64,000 nt of DNA, from positions 26,282,329 through 26,346,328 of the forward strand of contig OZ026599.1 in NCBI GenBank assembly GCA_964020085.1, given 5' to 3'. The DNA is from Micromussa lordhowensis. Taxonomy: Eukaryota; Cnidaria; Anthozoa; Scleractinia; Lobophylliidae. Below the pieces are notes generated by a model. That model was given only the letters and a program-made list of their open reading frames with translations, did no database searches and was not told where the DNA came from. Made by a program: the position numbers and the translations under genes. This document shows positions 11,401 through 22,040 of this stretch, in pieces (position 1 is the first letter of the stretch; each line of letters begins with the position of its first letter).

Positions 11401-14400
11401 TATTATTAACTGTGTATGTGCAATTTTTTGTTGTGAAAAAGAAAATTGAATTTTGACATGATTGTATTGTAGCACATACATGTACCATGCCTTAGTAAGA
11501 ACTATTTTGAAACTGAAAGTTAGCATAAAATTGAAGTTATTCAAAACTTTAGAAAAATAGATTTTCAACAACCTTCTGTTGCGTTTGCCAAACTCTGACA
11601 AAGGAAACAGAAGGTTGCGAAAAATCAGGTTTTAACAGAGTATTAATAATCGGTTATTAGTTTTTTTATTAGCTATAAATTATGTTCAATGCTGATTATC
11701 CAAATGACATACATGTACCATATCCATACAATGTACAGCATACTTGGACAGAAGTAATGTACATTATTTTTTCAAAGCATTTGTTACACTAAATTGTTTC
11801 TTGACTCCAGATTTAGCTGTCATTCTTAAGATATGGGGAGGCCAAAATGACAAGTTCCAACTTATTATTGAATGGGAGGTTCATCTGCCATCCCTGCAGT
11901 ATCTTGGAGATCAGGTAATTCTGACTGTAAAGTAAATTTTAAAAAAAAAACTGAATATGAATTGTATAATTTATAATAGGGTGAAGGCAAGTTTTATTTT
12001 ATATATTTTATGTACCGGTACTGGAATATTAATTGGAACAAATTGTAATTTAATTTTTTGCTGTTGTTATTAAATTTTATAAGCTCTTCTGTTGTGCACT
12101 GAGGTATATTATTTTATTATTTACCGGTATCTATAAGGTGAGGTCCAGTAAATATGGATACAACACTGTAATCTTTGGTCTGATTGATGGCTACTATGGT
12201 GCCCCTGCCGTCCAGTCGTCAAATGAGGTAAGAGGGGAGTGAAGATTAAAGCAGGGCTCGAAAAAAGTGTCATCCAGTCATCCGGGATAAGTAGATTCTT
12301 CTTCTGGGCAAGTAACTTTTCACTCTCACTTGCTAGATGGGCAACTGGGCTCAGGCAAGTAGTCTGTGCTCTAAGTCAAAAAAGAACAAACTAAGACTTT
12401 AGAGCTTCTTGTCCCACGGGCTAGCTGGAATTCAAGTTTTTTTGGAGCCCTGTTAAAGGTAGAACCAAAATTAGTGAAATTTATCAATGAACTGATAAGC
12501 AAATATGTCTATGGACCTTTTTATAGGTGTCTTATAGAATCAGTCAAAGTATCCTTCTGCCTTTTCGATTGTGCCGTTGATATTTCAAGGCTAATAGGGT
12601 GTCATAATGTGCTTTTTCTCTGTCGTCTAGGCTGGAAACAATGGTGAAATGCCAGGTTCACTAAGAACTGATTTCATTAAGGTTGACTTGGATCAGGTAC
12701 AGCTATGTAGTTAGAAGGCAAGAGTTTTAAATTCTTGTAGTATGTTATTTCTATGTATTTTTTAATGAACATTAGGATGTGTTCTTGAATTCATGTTCTT
12801 GTACATACAGTACATCAAGCGTCTTACAGTAGCTGATTAATCCATGGCTAATCCATGGTAAATGCAGGAGAGAACCAATTTGTCCATCTTCAATAAACTG
12901 AAAAGTGAGGTTCAAGTACATACATGTATACATGTACATGTAGGCAACTAGGTTCTTTTTTTCATTCTGGATCACCACATTTTATCCAAGTCTAGGCAAG
13001 ATCAGTCTTTTAGCTAGCTTTGCCAGCAAGTTTGAAGTGCATGTTACAAGCCTCTTCTTCTTTTAATCTTCCTTGCCTGTGCTTCTCAAAGGCACTGAAA
13101 GAAAAACATGTGAATTGTTAGATCTCAATAAGTACTATCCTTACTGTAACATAGCATTAACATAAGACAACACTTTATTTACCATGCAGGTATGAACTCT
13201 TTACAGATCTAGGATTTCAAAGAACAGCTACATGTATTACAATATTACCAAGAAATTCATAAAAGATGCTTGGCATCAACACCAACAACAACAACAACAA
13301 ATTTCTAATAATCTTAACTTTACATGAAGGTTAGACTTGAGTACTTAATAATGTATTTACTTCATGTTATAGGTTCATACATCATGTAAACTATCTTCTG
13401 TTCAAAGGTAGGTTATTAGCAGGTTTTTTATGAGAAGTTAGCACTGTTCAGTGCTGTACACATACTAGACTTGCCATGAGTCTACCTCATAAGAGGTGAG
13501 CTGCGAGGTTTTAGCCCGCGAAGCAGCCATTCAAAGGTTGCAAAGTGTCCAAGCGATTGATGAAGTTCGTCCGGCGGGTCATGAATAAACAAGAGGAAGG
13601 ACTTTTCCGAATGTCTACAGACATGCAACCTCTTAGTACACTATAATTCAAAAGTGGTCTCTGATAGGGTTGAAAACTGAAAATATTAGAAACTCTTGTT
13701 ATTGAAGTTTACACTATTATTCATGAAGAACACACACTGAAACAGTCCGTAATGAAAATCTGTGAACATTGGAAGTGGGCCATCTCTTTTTCTACCCATC
13801 ATTTCCTACATGCAATTCAACCCCTATATTAAATGGTCACACTCATGGAAGAGGATAGTGGGTGCTTAAAAGGGTTTGGGTGAAAGGTGAAAACAATAGA
13901 AAAACCCTCATCAGGACTTTGATAACTGCAGCCTTATAGGGGTGGCCATTTAAGAGGTTGGACTGTAGTTTGTAATTTCCACATGGCATGCATATTGAAG
14001 CGTATATGAAGACTTGTTAACACTACTTGTATCAGTGCTTTCAATAAGATTTGAAGTGGGTGGCTACCTCAGAACAGCACCCGCCAGAGTAATATGAGAA
14101 GCCCAGGAGAATTTCTCTCTGGAGAATTTTTCAAAGTTAAATATACCCGCTGACTTTCAACAGAATACCTGCCGGAGCTCCGGCGGGTGCTGGGTTCTAT
14201 TGAAAGCACTGCTTGTGTAATAATCACCTTATTGACTTCCAAACAATAAGCAGCGATTGATAAAGGTGATTATCATGTGCAAATAATACTCTGACTGGAG
14301 TCGTGGCACATTGCCACAACTACATTGTATAATGTATAATGTATAATGTACATTGCCAAAGCAACATGTACACCTGATTCTTTTAAAATAGCCACATATT

Positions 14401-17400
14401 TAAAATGGGAAAAACTTAACTGAAAAAATAAAGTTAATTTCGTTTTACATTGTATTCTTTTAGTTGTTTACTGGCTGTGTCTTGAGCAACTTATAGACTT
14501 CTACTCCAAACTTCCCACATGTATCATAACTCAATCAGGGATGATGCATGCTTTACATTGTACCTTACTACTTAAAACTGTGTATTTTGTCCCTGTACTT
14601 AAGAGTTGAGTTGGTCTTTCTCTTAACAGGCTACAGTCAATGCAGAAAGCCATCCTAAGTTCTCAGCTGTCAGTTAAAGATGTGCGTCAGTCCATCCAGA
14701 GCAAAGTTGAATCTGATATGAAGTGCACATCACAAGTGAGTGCTAGTTCAGGAAAAAAAATCAATGGTTTTTCGACACTGGCCTTTAATACTGATGTAAT
14801 TTTTTTTGGAGCATATATATATGCCCATTTTGAAATTAGTTTGCTTTATCTGTGAAATTACTGTGCTAAATATTTTTACAATGATCATCCATTGTGGAAT
14901 CCCTTAGTTTTCTCGTACATCTCAAAATAACAAGTTAATAATTGTAATTTTCTCCTGGCACATTTGTGTTGCAGTTGTCAGAAGAGGAGATGATAAAACT
15001 GAAGCTTAAACTTCTAAGAGAGGAGTGCTTGTCAAAGCAGAAACTTTTGTTTAAAGGTTTTTCTTATTATTTTATAATTGTATTATATTATTATTTTATT
15101 ATTGTTATAACTTCACTTCATGTATTTTGTGGTTGATATTGAAATAGCATTCTACTGATGTGTTTTTAAACCATGATTGAAATAGTTACTACATTATTAT
15201 TTTTTGAACAACAGAAAGAGAAGAGGAGCGTAGTGCCTTAGAAAAGCTTAGAGAACGAGGTGAGCTCATTATACTGTCTGGTATCTACAATCCTTTTCAT
15301 GCATTGATCATGCGCATAAGTCTCAAGCTCAGCACAAACTACATGTAAGAGATTCATGAAAAATCCCCTCTTGTGCACGCGTAGGGACAGTGCGCATGCG
15401 TTAATCATGAAGCAGCTATTGTTTCCTTTCTACAGCTGTTGTAGCGGGGAAAGTTTGGAAGAGCAGTGCACACCATTCAACATTGAAAATAGAGGCAGTT
15501 TTGTCCCTGCTTGATGATGCACAAATTCAAACCAGCCGAATTTCATGCAACATTTTGCGCAGAAAAACTTGCAGAGACAACACAAATCTCCCAAACAGAA
15601 CTTCGTAAAAACGGGCATGTCACACGACGCAGATTGTCACCCCATCATGTCCGTGCTTCTTGTTCTTGCAACGTGTCCCCTAGTCTATGCCGACCTTTAC
15701 CGACATGTATATCTGTGAGGTGTCTGTTTATTACTGAAATCGAATTTTAGCGCAACTGATAATTATTAAAATCACTCCAAACTCTTCTCATCTCGTTTTC
15801 AATACAGAAGCAATCCTTAGAAAGAACAGAGCAGAACTGGTCTCTAACAGAGCATCTTTGCGAGAACACAAACAAGCACACTTAGAGAAAAGGTACGTGG
15901 ATCAACCCTCTCATTCGTAACAGTGATCAACATTTGAATTCTCGTTTCAGCAGCAATACATTGGCAAGAATGTGGAGGTGTGGTGGCCTCATGGTTAGTG
16001 CTCTCGACTCCGGATCGAGCGGTCTGGGTTCAAGCTCTGCCCGGGACATTGTGTTGTGTTCTTGGGCAAGACACTTTACTCTCACAGTGCCTCTCTCCAG
16101 GTGTACAAATGGGTACCGGCAAGTTTAATTCTGGAAATAACCCTGCGATGGACTAGCATCCCATCCAGGGGGAGTTGAAATACTCCTAGTCGCTTCATGC
16201 TACAGTGCTACAGAAACCGAGATAAGCCATGTCTCAGGCCTGATGAGCTACTTAGCTCGTATGTAGACTTTAAGCCTTGTCTAGATTCGCAAGCATAATT
16301 TACTGGTGATGAGGATATCTTAACTATCTTTTTTCTTTATCTTACAGAGAATCGTTCGTAAAGTTGACCACTCAGCTGAATTTTAGACGGAAGCAGCTCA
16401 TCTCTGAACTAATGGATATTTACCCTATAGTTGAGGTAAGAAATAGAAAATAGCGCACAGGTTGTTCGGTTTTTCAGTAATTATCCAGCTTAGTGTAAAC
16501 AGAACAGGATATCTGAGGGAATCAAAAGTTTATGCACAATTACGATCACAGGTTGCACCCGCAAAGGAATCGTTTCCTTTCATTGCACTAGACTGATTTG
16601 TGTAAAATATAAAATCTTATGGTTGTAAATTTATTCAAATTCGCAGTAACTTTTCCTGGGACGAGTAAGTCGCTTGTTGTACCTTGTTGTAGTATGTATA
16701 CACCGTAACCAGGAACTCATATGATTCCCACTTCCCACTTGGTTCATTGATACGTTTTCTATGAGTGAAAAGTCAACGAGGCCTAGCCGAATTTCGAAGT
16801 GTCTGTGAAGAGGATTTAGATAAAGTTTTGAACGACTAGTAGATTTGTACTAAAACAATTAGATTATTTGTTGTTGTTGATGTCTGTGCGTGACATGTTG
16901 CGCTAGAGAAATTTCGAGCTCACAATCTAATTCACGGTTAAATGGAAGTGGAGTAATCTTGCATCCAGTTGAACGGTACTATAATTATAGCTTTCTCTTG
17001 CAGCTACAGACTTCAAAGGAGTTTCTCATTTGCGGTGTACGGCTTCCTAATTGTGAATCAGACGAATTTCAAGGTGAGAAGTCAGAATACACTAGTTTCT
17101 TAATGTACCTTATTCAAATAAAATTATATCCACCACAAAGTTACTTTTGATGCATTTTACATGATGTATTTGTTATTTCCAGCTATGGACGAGGAGACCC
17201 TGTCGGTTGCCCTTGGTTACACGTGCCACCTGGTCAAAATGATCGCTCAATTTCTGGATCTACCTTTGAGATATCCCATGAACTCCCGCGGCTCGAGATC
17301 CACCATTATGGATTTTGCGATAGAAAAAGTTGCGGAAAAAGACAGAGAGTAAGTAACAACAGAAACATTTCATTTCATTAAAATCTGGATCATTGGATAA

Positions 17401-17448
17401 TGCAATTCAAGAGTTTTCATTGGCTTAGCCATCATGGGCTATGAGCCA

Positions 17449-17482
<34 letters not shown>

Positions 17483-17609
17483 GAGAGTTTTGATTGGCTT
17501 AGCCATCATGGTATATGAGCCATTATACCATGATCTACAAAAATGGTGAGCGTGTGCGTGATTTTTTGGGCCTTTTTAATTCTTATTGTAGTCTAGTTTT
17601 CTGTATTTG

Positions 17610-17663
<54 letters not shown>

Positions 17664-17666
17664 TTT

Positions 17667-17699
<33 letters not shown>

Positions 17700-17705
17700 A
17701 TTTAT

Positions 17706-17740
<35 letters not shown>

Positions 17741-20700
17741 TTAATTATACCATGCTCTACGAATATGGTAAACGTACGCGTATTTTTTTTTTAGGCGTTT
17801 CTATTGTTCGTTTTTTTTTTAAGTTTACTTTTGCTATATTTTTGGGGCGTTTTCAATAGAATAATTATTCCATTCGCCCTTGTTGGATATGAGATGATTA
17901 TAGCCAACTCGGCGCTATGCGCCTCGTTGGCAATGTACCATCTCATATCCCACGCGCGCTTGTGGAATAATTGTTAAGTAGACACTTCAAGAATTGGGTG
18001 GTAAATAATGTCCTTTCGCTTTTCAGATTCCCGTTGTATAATAAAGGCAAAGAAAAAATCCAATTTTACTATGGTACCTTCCTTTTGAACAAGAATATAG
18101 CTCAGGTAAGATTCTGTACATTACTGGCAAAAAATTTCGGACAATTATATTTTCGGGCGAAAAGTCTAAGTGTTCGAAAATAAAGTCGTCCGAAATTTTT
18201 AAGCGTACTAAACATTTAAAAAACAGTAATTAGCTTTTAAGTAGCTCCAAAACTTTATTTTTACGTCTTGGAAGGAACTCTAGTTGAGACACTGCTTGAG
18301 ATACGTAACGGCATGGTAGAATTTGTGCCATTTTATTGTCGGTGTTGATTAACTGTCATTTCCACAGCTGTTGTTTAAGTCTAATTCGTGTTTTTTTACG
18401 CGTAAATTCTCTTTAGCTATGTTTCAGCATTGTAGTGTCCGACATTTTTGTCCAAAATTTGTCCGCGATGAGATAAAACGTGTCCGAAATAAAACGTATT
18501 GTAAGTAACTAGAAGGGCTTCTTTGGCTGTAAAAGTTTCAATCCGCCGCTAAGACGTCTACAGAAGGTCTGTAGGTGAGTTTAAAGGATTTTTTTTTGCT
18601 AATTTCGTAGACTTCAAAGTGACAGCATCATATCTTCCATACGAGCTCTTACGACGGAAGTCATTACTTGTCATCTGCTGCGCTCCGTATACCTTATTAG
18701 GGTTGAACCGTTATTACTGTGTGTGGCTTTCCGTTAAGTGACACACTGAGCTTGGGCTACCTGTGGCAGTATCGGAACAAAAGGAACGCGTTCAATTTGA
18801 ACCACGTGTATTTCAAGTTTTCCGTATTGCAATGTCACTGTTCTGTCAAATCAAAGCATTATCGTTATGGTTTTATTGTTCTTGCTCTATTTTGTTTTTC
18901 GGTTGTTATGGAATCGTGGGAATCTCCAAATACAGTGAAACCTGTATTAAGCGGACCCCATATTAAGCGGACACCCTCTATTAAGTCGGTGGACACCAGC
19001 TTGAGTCCCTAAATGTTCTTCCCACATTTACTGTACAATAAACCTGCATTCAGCGGACACCTCTGTTAAGCGGACGCGGACACCAATATTAAGCCATTTT
19101 GTTGCACAAAACCTGCAATAAGCGGACACTTCAAGGGCTTTTTACTTCTAAAAGCTCAGCTCAGACACCTTTCAAATTGTTCAGCGATGTCGTTTTAAAG
19201 CTAAGTAGATTGTTCCAGATTGATGCATTGACTGTCTGGACATTATGCTACGAGCAGTCTTTGATCTTACACTGTGTTACAAAAGGGTTAATAATTAACT
19301 ATTATTGCTGAACCTGTTTAGAGCGGACACCCTTTATTAAGCGGACACTAGTGAGGGTCCCAACGGTGTCCGCTTAATACAGGTTTCACTGTAGTATACT
19401 TCTAACTCAACGAGAACAGTTGCAATAAGTTGTCTTCTGTGTTCTTAGCTTCGCCAGAGTAACAGCCTGGGGACACCAAACTTACGTAACACTCTACCAA
19501 ACTTAAAAGACTTACTTGAAACGAAATTCCGAACAAGGTAAGTGAGTAACCAAAGCAGAGTCAAACATTCGTAGCCATGATATGAAAAGGTAAATTTAAG
19601 GACCCTCTTAACGTACATGTGAGAAAACCTTTTAGCTTCAAGATCTACTTAAAAACCTCTTTCGTTCTCACGGGAACGCTTGCTACCCAAGATCGGTGTT
19701 ATATTTATTGTGGTGTTTGTCTATTTGAACTTTTTGTAAGAAACCGTACGCAAAACGCGACGGCAATAGCAACGAGAACGTCGCCAAGCAAAAAGCTTAA
19801 TGAGCAAAATGAGTCTGTACATTTCGAAGTCAACAACGTGAAATGAACAATTTCATTTGTTGTCAGTTTTTGTTTGTTTGTTTATGTTTTTTGTTTTGTT
19901 GTTGTTTGGTTTTTTTTGGAGAAGGTGAAGAACTACTACGCCGGCTAGTTTTTCGTATTTCTATTTGGAACTGAACGACGACTATTCAGCAGACACTGAA
20001 TAGATTTCTAGGTAACTACGAAATTCTGTGACCTATATTAATCATTATGGTGTCCTATTCTTCTAGTGGCTCGCATAAATCTGCACCTCTCACAATAATA
20101 AGGAAGTCTCCATTAAAACGCGAGAAAAAGCGACCCTCCACCTCAGGTTCTGGCGGCTCTTCAGAATCATCTCCCTCTAATCCTAAACTAGATGACGTGC
20201 TTCTAAAGACGATGAATGCTTCGACATCCGACGTAAAATCTGCTGTACAAACGCCAGTGACTGCCGCGCAACTTAATCAAATGCAGAATGTAGAAAATCC
20301 GGTTAGCAAGGGAGCCAATTCGAACTCGCTTAGTCAGCGTAATCTAGGTGACTTGCCAGAAGAGACGGCTGCGATGGATGAAACAGACAGACCTGTTTCA
20401 GCACCTCCTGGAGACACCGCTCAGTTACACATTCCTTCGCAAGGAACAAGCCACAAGTTTCTGGAACAACAACGAATTAGAAAAGTTATTAAACACGAGG
20501 ACGATGTTGAAGTGAAAGCTAAAGCCTCCAGAACACTATCTTTCAAGTCGCGCAAGAACACCAGTTCAGAAAGAAACAAGTTACTCAGACGAAATAAAAG
20601 TGTTGACGGAAGTCATTCATGGAAAGGAGCTCGACCGAAAGTTGCGGAAAGTCCTATTAATGACTGGATTAAAGTTGATCGCCCCAGTCTTCAAAAAGCT

Positions 20701-22040
20701 GCAAGTTTAAACCAAGGTAAGATCGGCACATTAATTAAGGCGGGGGTAAACATGAATAGGGGGTGAAATTTAAAGTAAGATTAAAAGGAAATTGTTAGGA
20801 TTAAGATGGGTTGAAAACACTACCAGACAGTTGACCCCCGCAAAAGAGAGCCCCAGGTTGCTAAGGGACTGTTTGGTATCCGTCTACTAATTCTTCACTT
20901 CAAATTTCAATTTTCTAAATCCATCAAATCTTCAACATTTCATATTTTCCTCAATTTAACCTTTCCGTTGAGAAAGAATATTTCTTTCCCAAAATGCCCA
21001 AAAATCACCCAAAATTTACACAAAACCGACAAACAGTGGTTAAAGTGTCCATATCATCAAACTTTTTATTTTCCCATTTGATTCTATGTTTCAGCAGCAT
21101 TTTGTATGAGCTACTAACTTACATTTACAGAGGTAAAACAAGCGAGATGAGTCAAGCCTGAAGTCACGTGTTCCTTAATCTACGTTACAACTCATTCAAA
21201 ACGAAGGGAAGACTGGTGCGAATGGTGGACCAAAATGGCGGCAAATTTGAACGATTTTAAAACTTCTAAAAAAGATTGCATTTTATCCAAATCGAATTTT
21301 TCTTTCGCAGAAGTTCATAGGATGATATATAGAATCAGATAAGAAAATAAAAAATTTGACGTATGGGCACTTTCATGAAATGAGCAGAGAGGCTTAGTGT
21401 CGCTTGAAACGTAACCGAGGTATTGGCAGAAAGGCCGTGTTAAGCGACGTCAAAACAGCCCTCACGTGTACCCCCGCCTTAAACCTGAACGCTAAAAAGA
21501 TTCTTGAGTCTGAGAAGAATCTCGGCAGGAAGTGACTAGGCCATTTCCGAGTTCTCTTGTGCCTCTGGTTCAAAACGAGTCTTCGTACAAAACCTTTCAT
21601 AAAGAAATGATATTGATTTACAGGATAAAGAACCTGTAGACGGAACACGTGAAGGGCTTTGCACGAAGACGTCATCGCCGCCATATTGGATGACGTAAAC
21701 ATTGTTCTTGTCATCCAACATGGCGTTTGCGATTTGAATCTCTCGGGAATAGTCGGAAACCACAAATTGCAAAGGAGTGTGCTATACGGTAGTTTGGAAA
21801 CGTTATTATCCATTTCATTTAACGCATTTTTTTCTCATTTCAGATACTACATCTACAACAAATGGCGAAAACTCTTCTGCGAATAGAGACAGTAATGAAA
21901 AAACCGCTCCCTCAGAAAATCCCGCTGCGCCAAGCAAACAAGTGATTGGTAATGAAGGAATTCGCTCAAAAGGTCTCTTCGATGTTGAGGGAACAATTGA
22001 CTTCGATTTCTGTGAAAATGGCGACATAGATTTAAGATGA
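5428..22040 (+). CDS. UVRAG: UVRAG-like autophagy/endosomal PI3K complex protein, complete, 19 exons
   Basis: Exons: 5428-5484, 6685-6817, 9040-9074, 9924-9987, 11811-11914, 12138-12227, 12631-12696, 13373-13407, 14630-14735, 14975-15056, 15215-15259, 15808-15892, 16348-16435, 17004-17073, 17183-17348, 18027-18105, 19449-19537, 20067-20716, 21844-22040. They total 2241 nt (746 aa plus TGA) with all phases consistent. UVRAG binds Beclin-1 and VPS34 (class III PI3-kinase complex II) and the HOPS tethering complex, acting in autophagosome and endosome maturation. A C2-like region spans about residues 45-180 ([42 protein letters not shown]). A coiled coil spans about 195-315 (charged heptads, [11 protein letters not shown]). 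The conserved ATG14/UVRAG-type block spans about 320-465 ([66 protein letters not shown]). The tail, about 465-746, is Ser/Lys/Asp-rich, looks disordered and is mostly one 650-nt exon. The first ATG was chosen because it opens exon 1 in frame, next to the MED14 promoter. Exon 4 ends just before GTATCC and exon 5 resumes at AT|TTAGCT, a less standard but phase-correct junction. Confidence 0.93.
6841..8322 (+). mobile_element. TTAA-flanked DNA transposon (Kolobok-like?) in UVRAG intron 2
   Basis: The element is bounded by perfect 18-bp terminal inverted repeats GGTATCAGCCAGGGTTCA (6841-6858) and its complement (8305-8322), directly flanked by TTAA on both sides (6837-6840 and 8323-8326). It is 1482 bp. 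TTAA duplications are typical of piggyBac and Kolobok superfamilies; the termini do not begin with the CCC usual for piggyBac. It carries one ORF (7039-7704). Internal inverted copies of ATCGCCGACACGGTTTT occur around 7905-7922 and 8035-8054. It is too short for an intact autonomous element and looks like an internally deleted derivative. Confidence 0.85.
7039..7704 (+). CDS. N-terminal fragment of a cnidarian-type transposase with zinc-binding cysteines
   Basis: The ORF is 221 codons inside the TTAA element. The first part is basic ([15 protein letters not shown]; about residues 30-52), resembling a nuclear or DNA-binding tail. The second part has a CRFC pair near residue 144, then a spaced CQNESC, and the sequence ...[22 protein letters not shown], reminiscent of the N-terminal region of Mutator-like/Kolobok transposase domains (C..C ... 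C..C ... FEINRR.V.A.R.IG). No catalytic acidic triad is present before the stop, so the protein is truncated. The true start may be the internal Met before PAKKKKRS (7123). Assignment is by pattern memory, not a search. Confidence 0.5.
   Translation: MYVNTSRNKSQGIVVSFYHAIHAARLIQMPAKKKKRSCPFSSATARPKKGKKLFSSDWAQKLAESDKGSYFDQEQWLNELNEQPSAECDPSISSSTCSASRSKITVEEPLTDLESTETWQKIHGHAIVAVERLQEKINESVTCRFCQGSVQLVENVGSKSGLGSIWMFQCQNESCPSQECNLPFSTTEKSRAFAINWASVLGFRVNGLLHITCQTPIVIAR
9510..9870 (+). repeat. tRNA-derived SINE in UVRAG intron 3
   Basis: The head contains a box A-like GGCCGAGTGGTTAGGGCG, an anticodon-arm-like CTGGACTGGGAATCCAG and a box B-like GGTTCAAGCCC (about 9510-9573), followed by an unrelated body. 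The anticodon arm folds, but the acceptor stem does not close as in a genuine tRNA. It is a SINE family distinct from the others in the window. Confidence 0.7.
10795..11198. mobile_element. Non-autonomous TIR element in UVRAG intron 4
   Basis: Fifteen-base inverted termini CAGACATTCCAACCC (10795-10809) and the complement (11184-11198) are flanked on both sides by CCATCA (10789-10794 and 11199-11204), a 6-bp direct repeat. CAG...CTG ends suggest a hAT-like origin, though hAT duplications are usually 8 bp. The interior has GGCGCTAAG and GGGCATGCCCCC palindromes. It sits in a region (about 10230-11250) of degenerate repeated words, AACCAGCGTGTTC and ATCGAACTGAAAGTTC. Confidence 0.65.
12252..12452. 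repeat. MITE with CAGGGCTC/GAGCCCTG ends in UVRAG intron 6
   Basis: The left end is CAGGGCTCGAAAAAAG and the right end TTTTTTTGGAGCCCTG, about 200 bp apart. The interior shares GGCAAGTAACTTTT and CTGGAATTCAAG with the copy at 1880-2062. No ORF is present. CAG...CTG ends are consistent with a hAT-type MITE. Confidence 0.55.
13798..13965. repeat. MITE fragment related to the 48605-48815 copy
   Basis: The stretch carries CAACCCCTATATTAAATGG at one side and GGGGTGGCCATTTAAGAGG at the other, with AAAAACCCTCATCAGGACTTT between. The ABCC intron copy at 48605-48815 shares these words (CAACCCCTCTTA, AAAGTCCTGATGAGGG, AAGTGGCCAACC) in the opposite order. Both are non-coding. Confidence 0.5.
14033..14211. 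mobile_element. 179-bp hAT-like MITE in UVRAG intron 8
   Basis: The terminal inverted repeats CAGTGCTTTCAATA (14033-14046) and TATTGAAAGCACTG (14198-14211) are perfect, and the flanks carry similar ACTTGTAT and CTTGTGTA words. The interior has a GCCGGAGCTCCGGC palindrome. It has no ORF. Confidence 0.65.
15971..16276 (+). repeat. tRNA-derived SINE family A (best plus-strand copy)
   Basis: The head has a box A-like TGGCCTCATGGTTAGTG, an anticodon-arm-like CTCGACTCCGGATCGAG and a box B-like GGGTTCAAGCTC. The body begins with TTGGGCAAGACACTTTAC and contains GTACAAATGGGTACCGG, GCGATGGACTAGCATCCCAT and AATACTCCTAGTCGCTTCAT. Minus-strand copies lie at 45796-46106, 52802-53044 and 63254-63540; a plus-strand tail lies at 34795-34925. 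The TTGGGCAAGACACTT block resembles the conserved central domain of some eumetazoan SINEs (Nin-type); that link is tentative. Confidence 0.8.
17385..17985. repeat. Two adjacent palindromic MITEs in UVRAG intron 15
   Basis: The block starts with a duplicated CTGGATCATTGGATAATGCA unit (17382 and 17460) and then has two consecutive palindromes. Each has outer arms around ATTATTCCA and TGGAATAATTGTTAA and inner arms TTGGATATGAGATG and CATCTCATATCC. The centre is AACTCGGCGCTACGCGCC, able to form a strong hairpin. The second copy (17740-17978) is diverged from the first. A third copy lies inverted at 32936-33235. Confidence 0.7.
18933..19391. mobile_element. 459-bp TA-flanked MITE with AAGCGGACAC repeats (Tc1/mariner-like)
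   Basis: The ends are CAGTGAAACCTGTATTAAGC and its complement, flanked by TA on both sides (18931-18932 and 19392-19393). The word AAGCGGACAC or a close variant recurs inside about seven times. TA target duplication and size fit a non-autonomous Tc1/mariner-type element. It lies in UVRAG intron 16. Confidence 0.8.
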
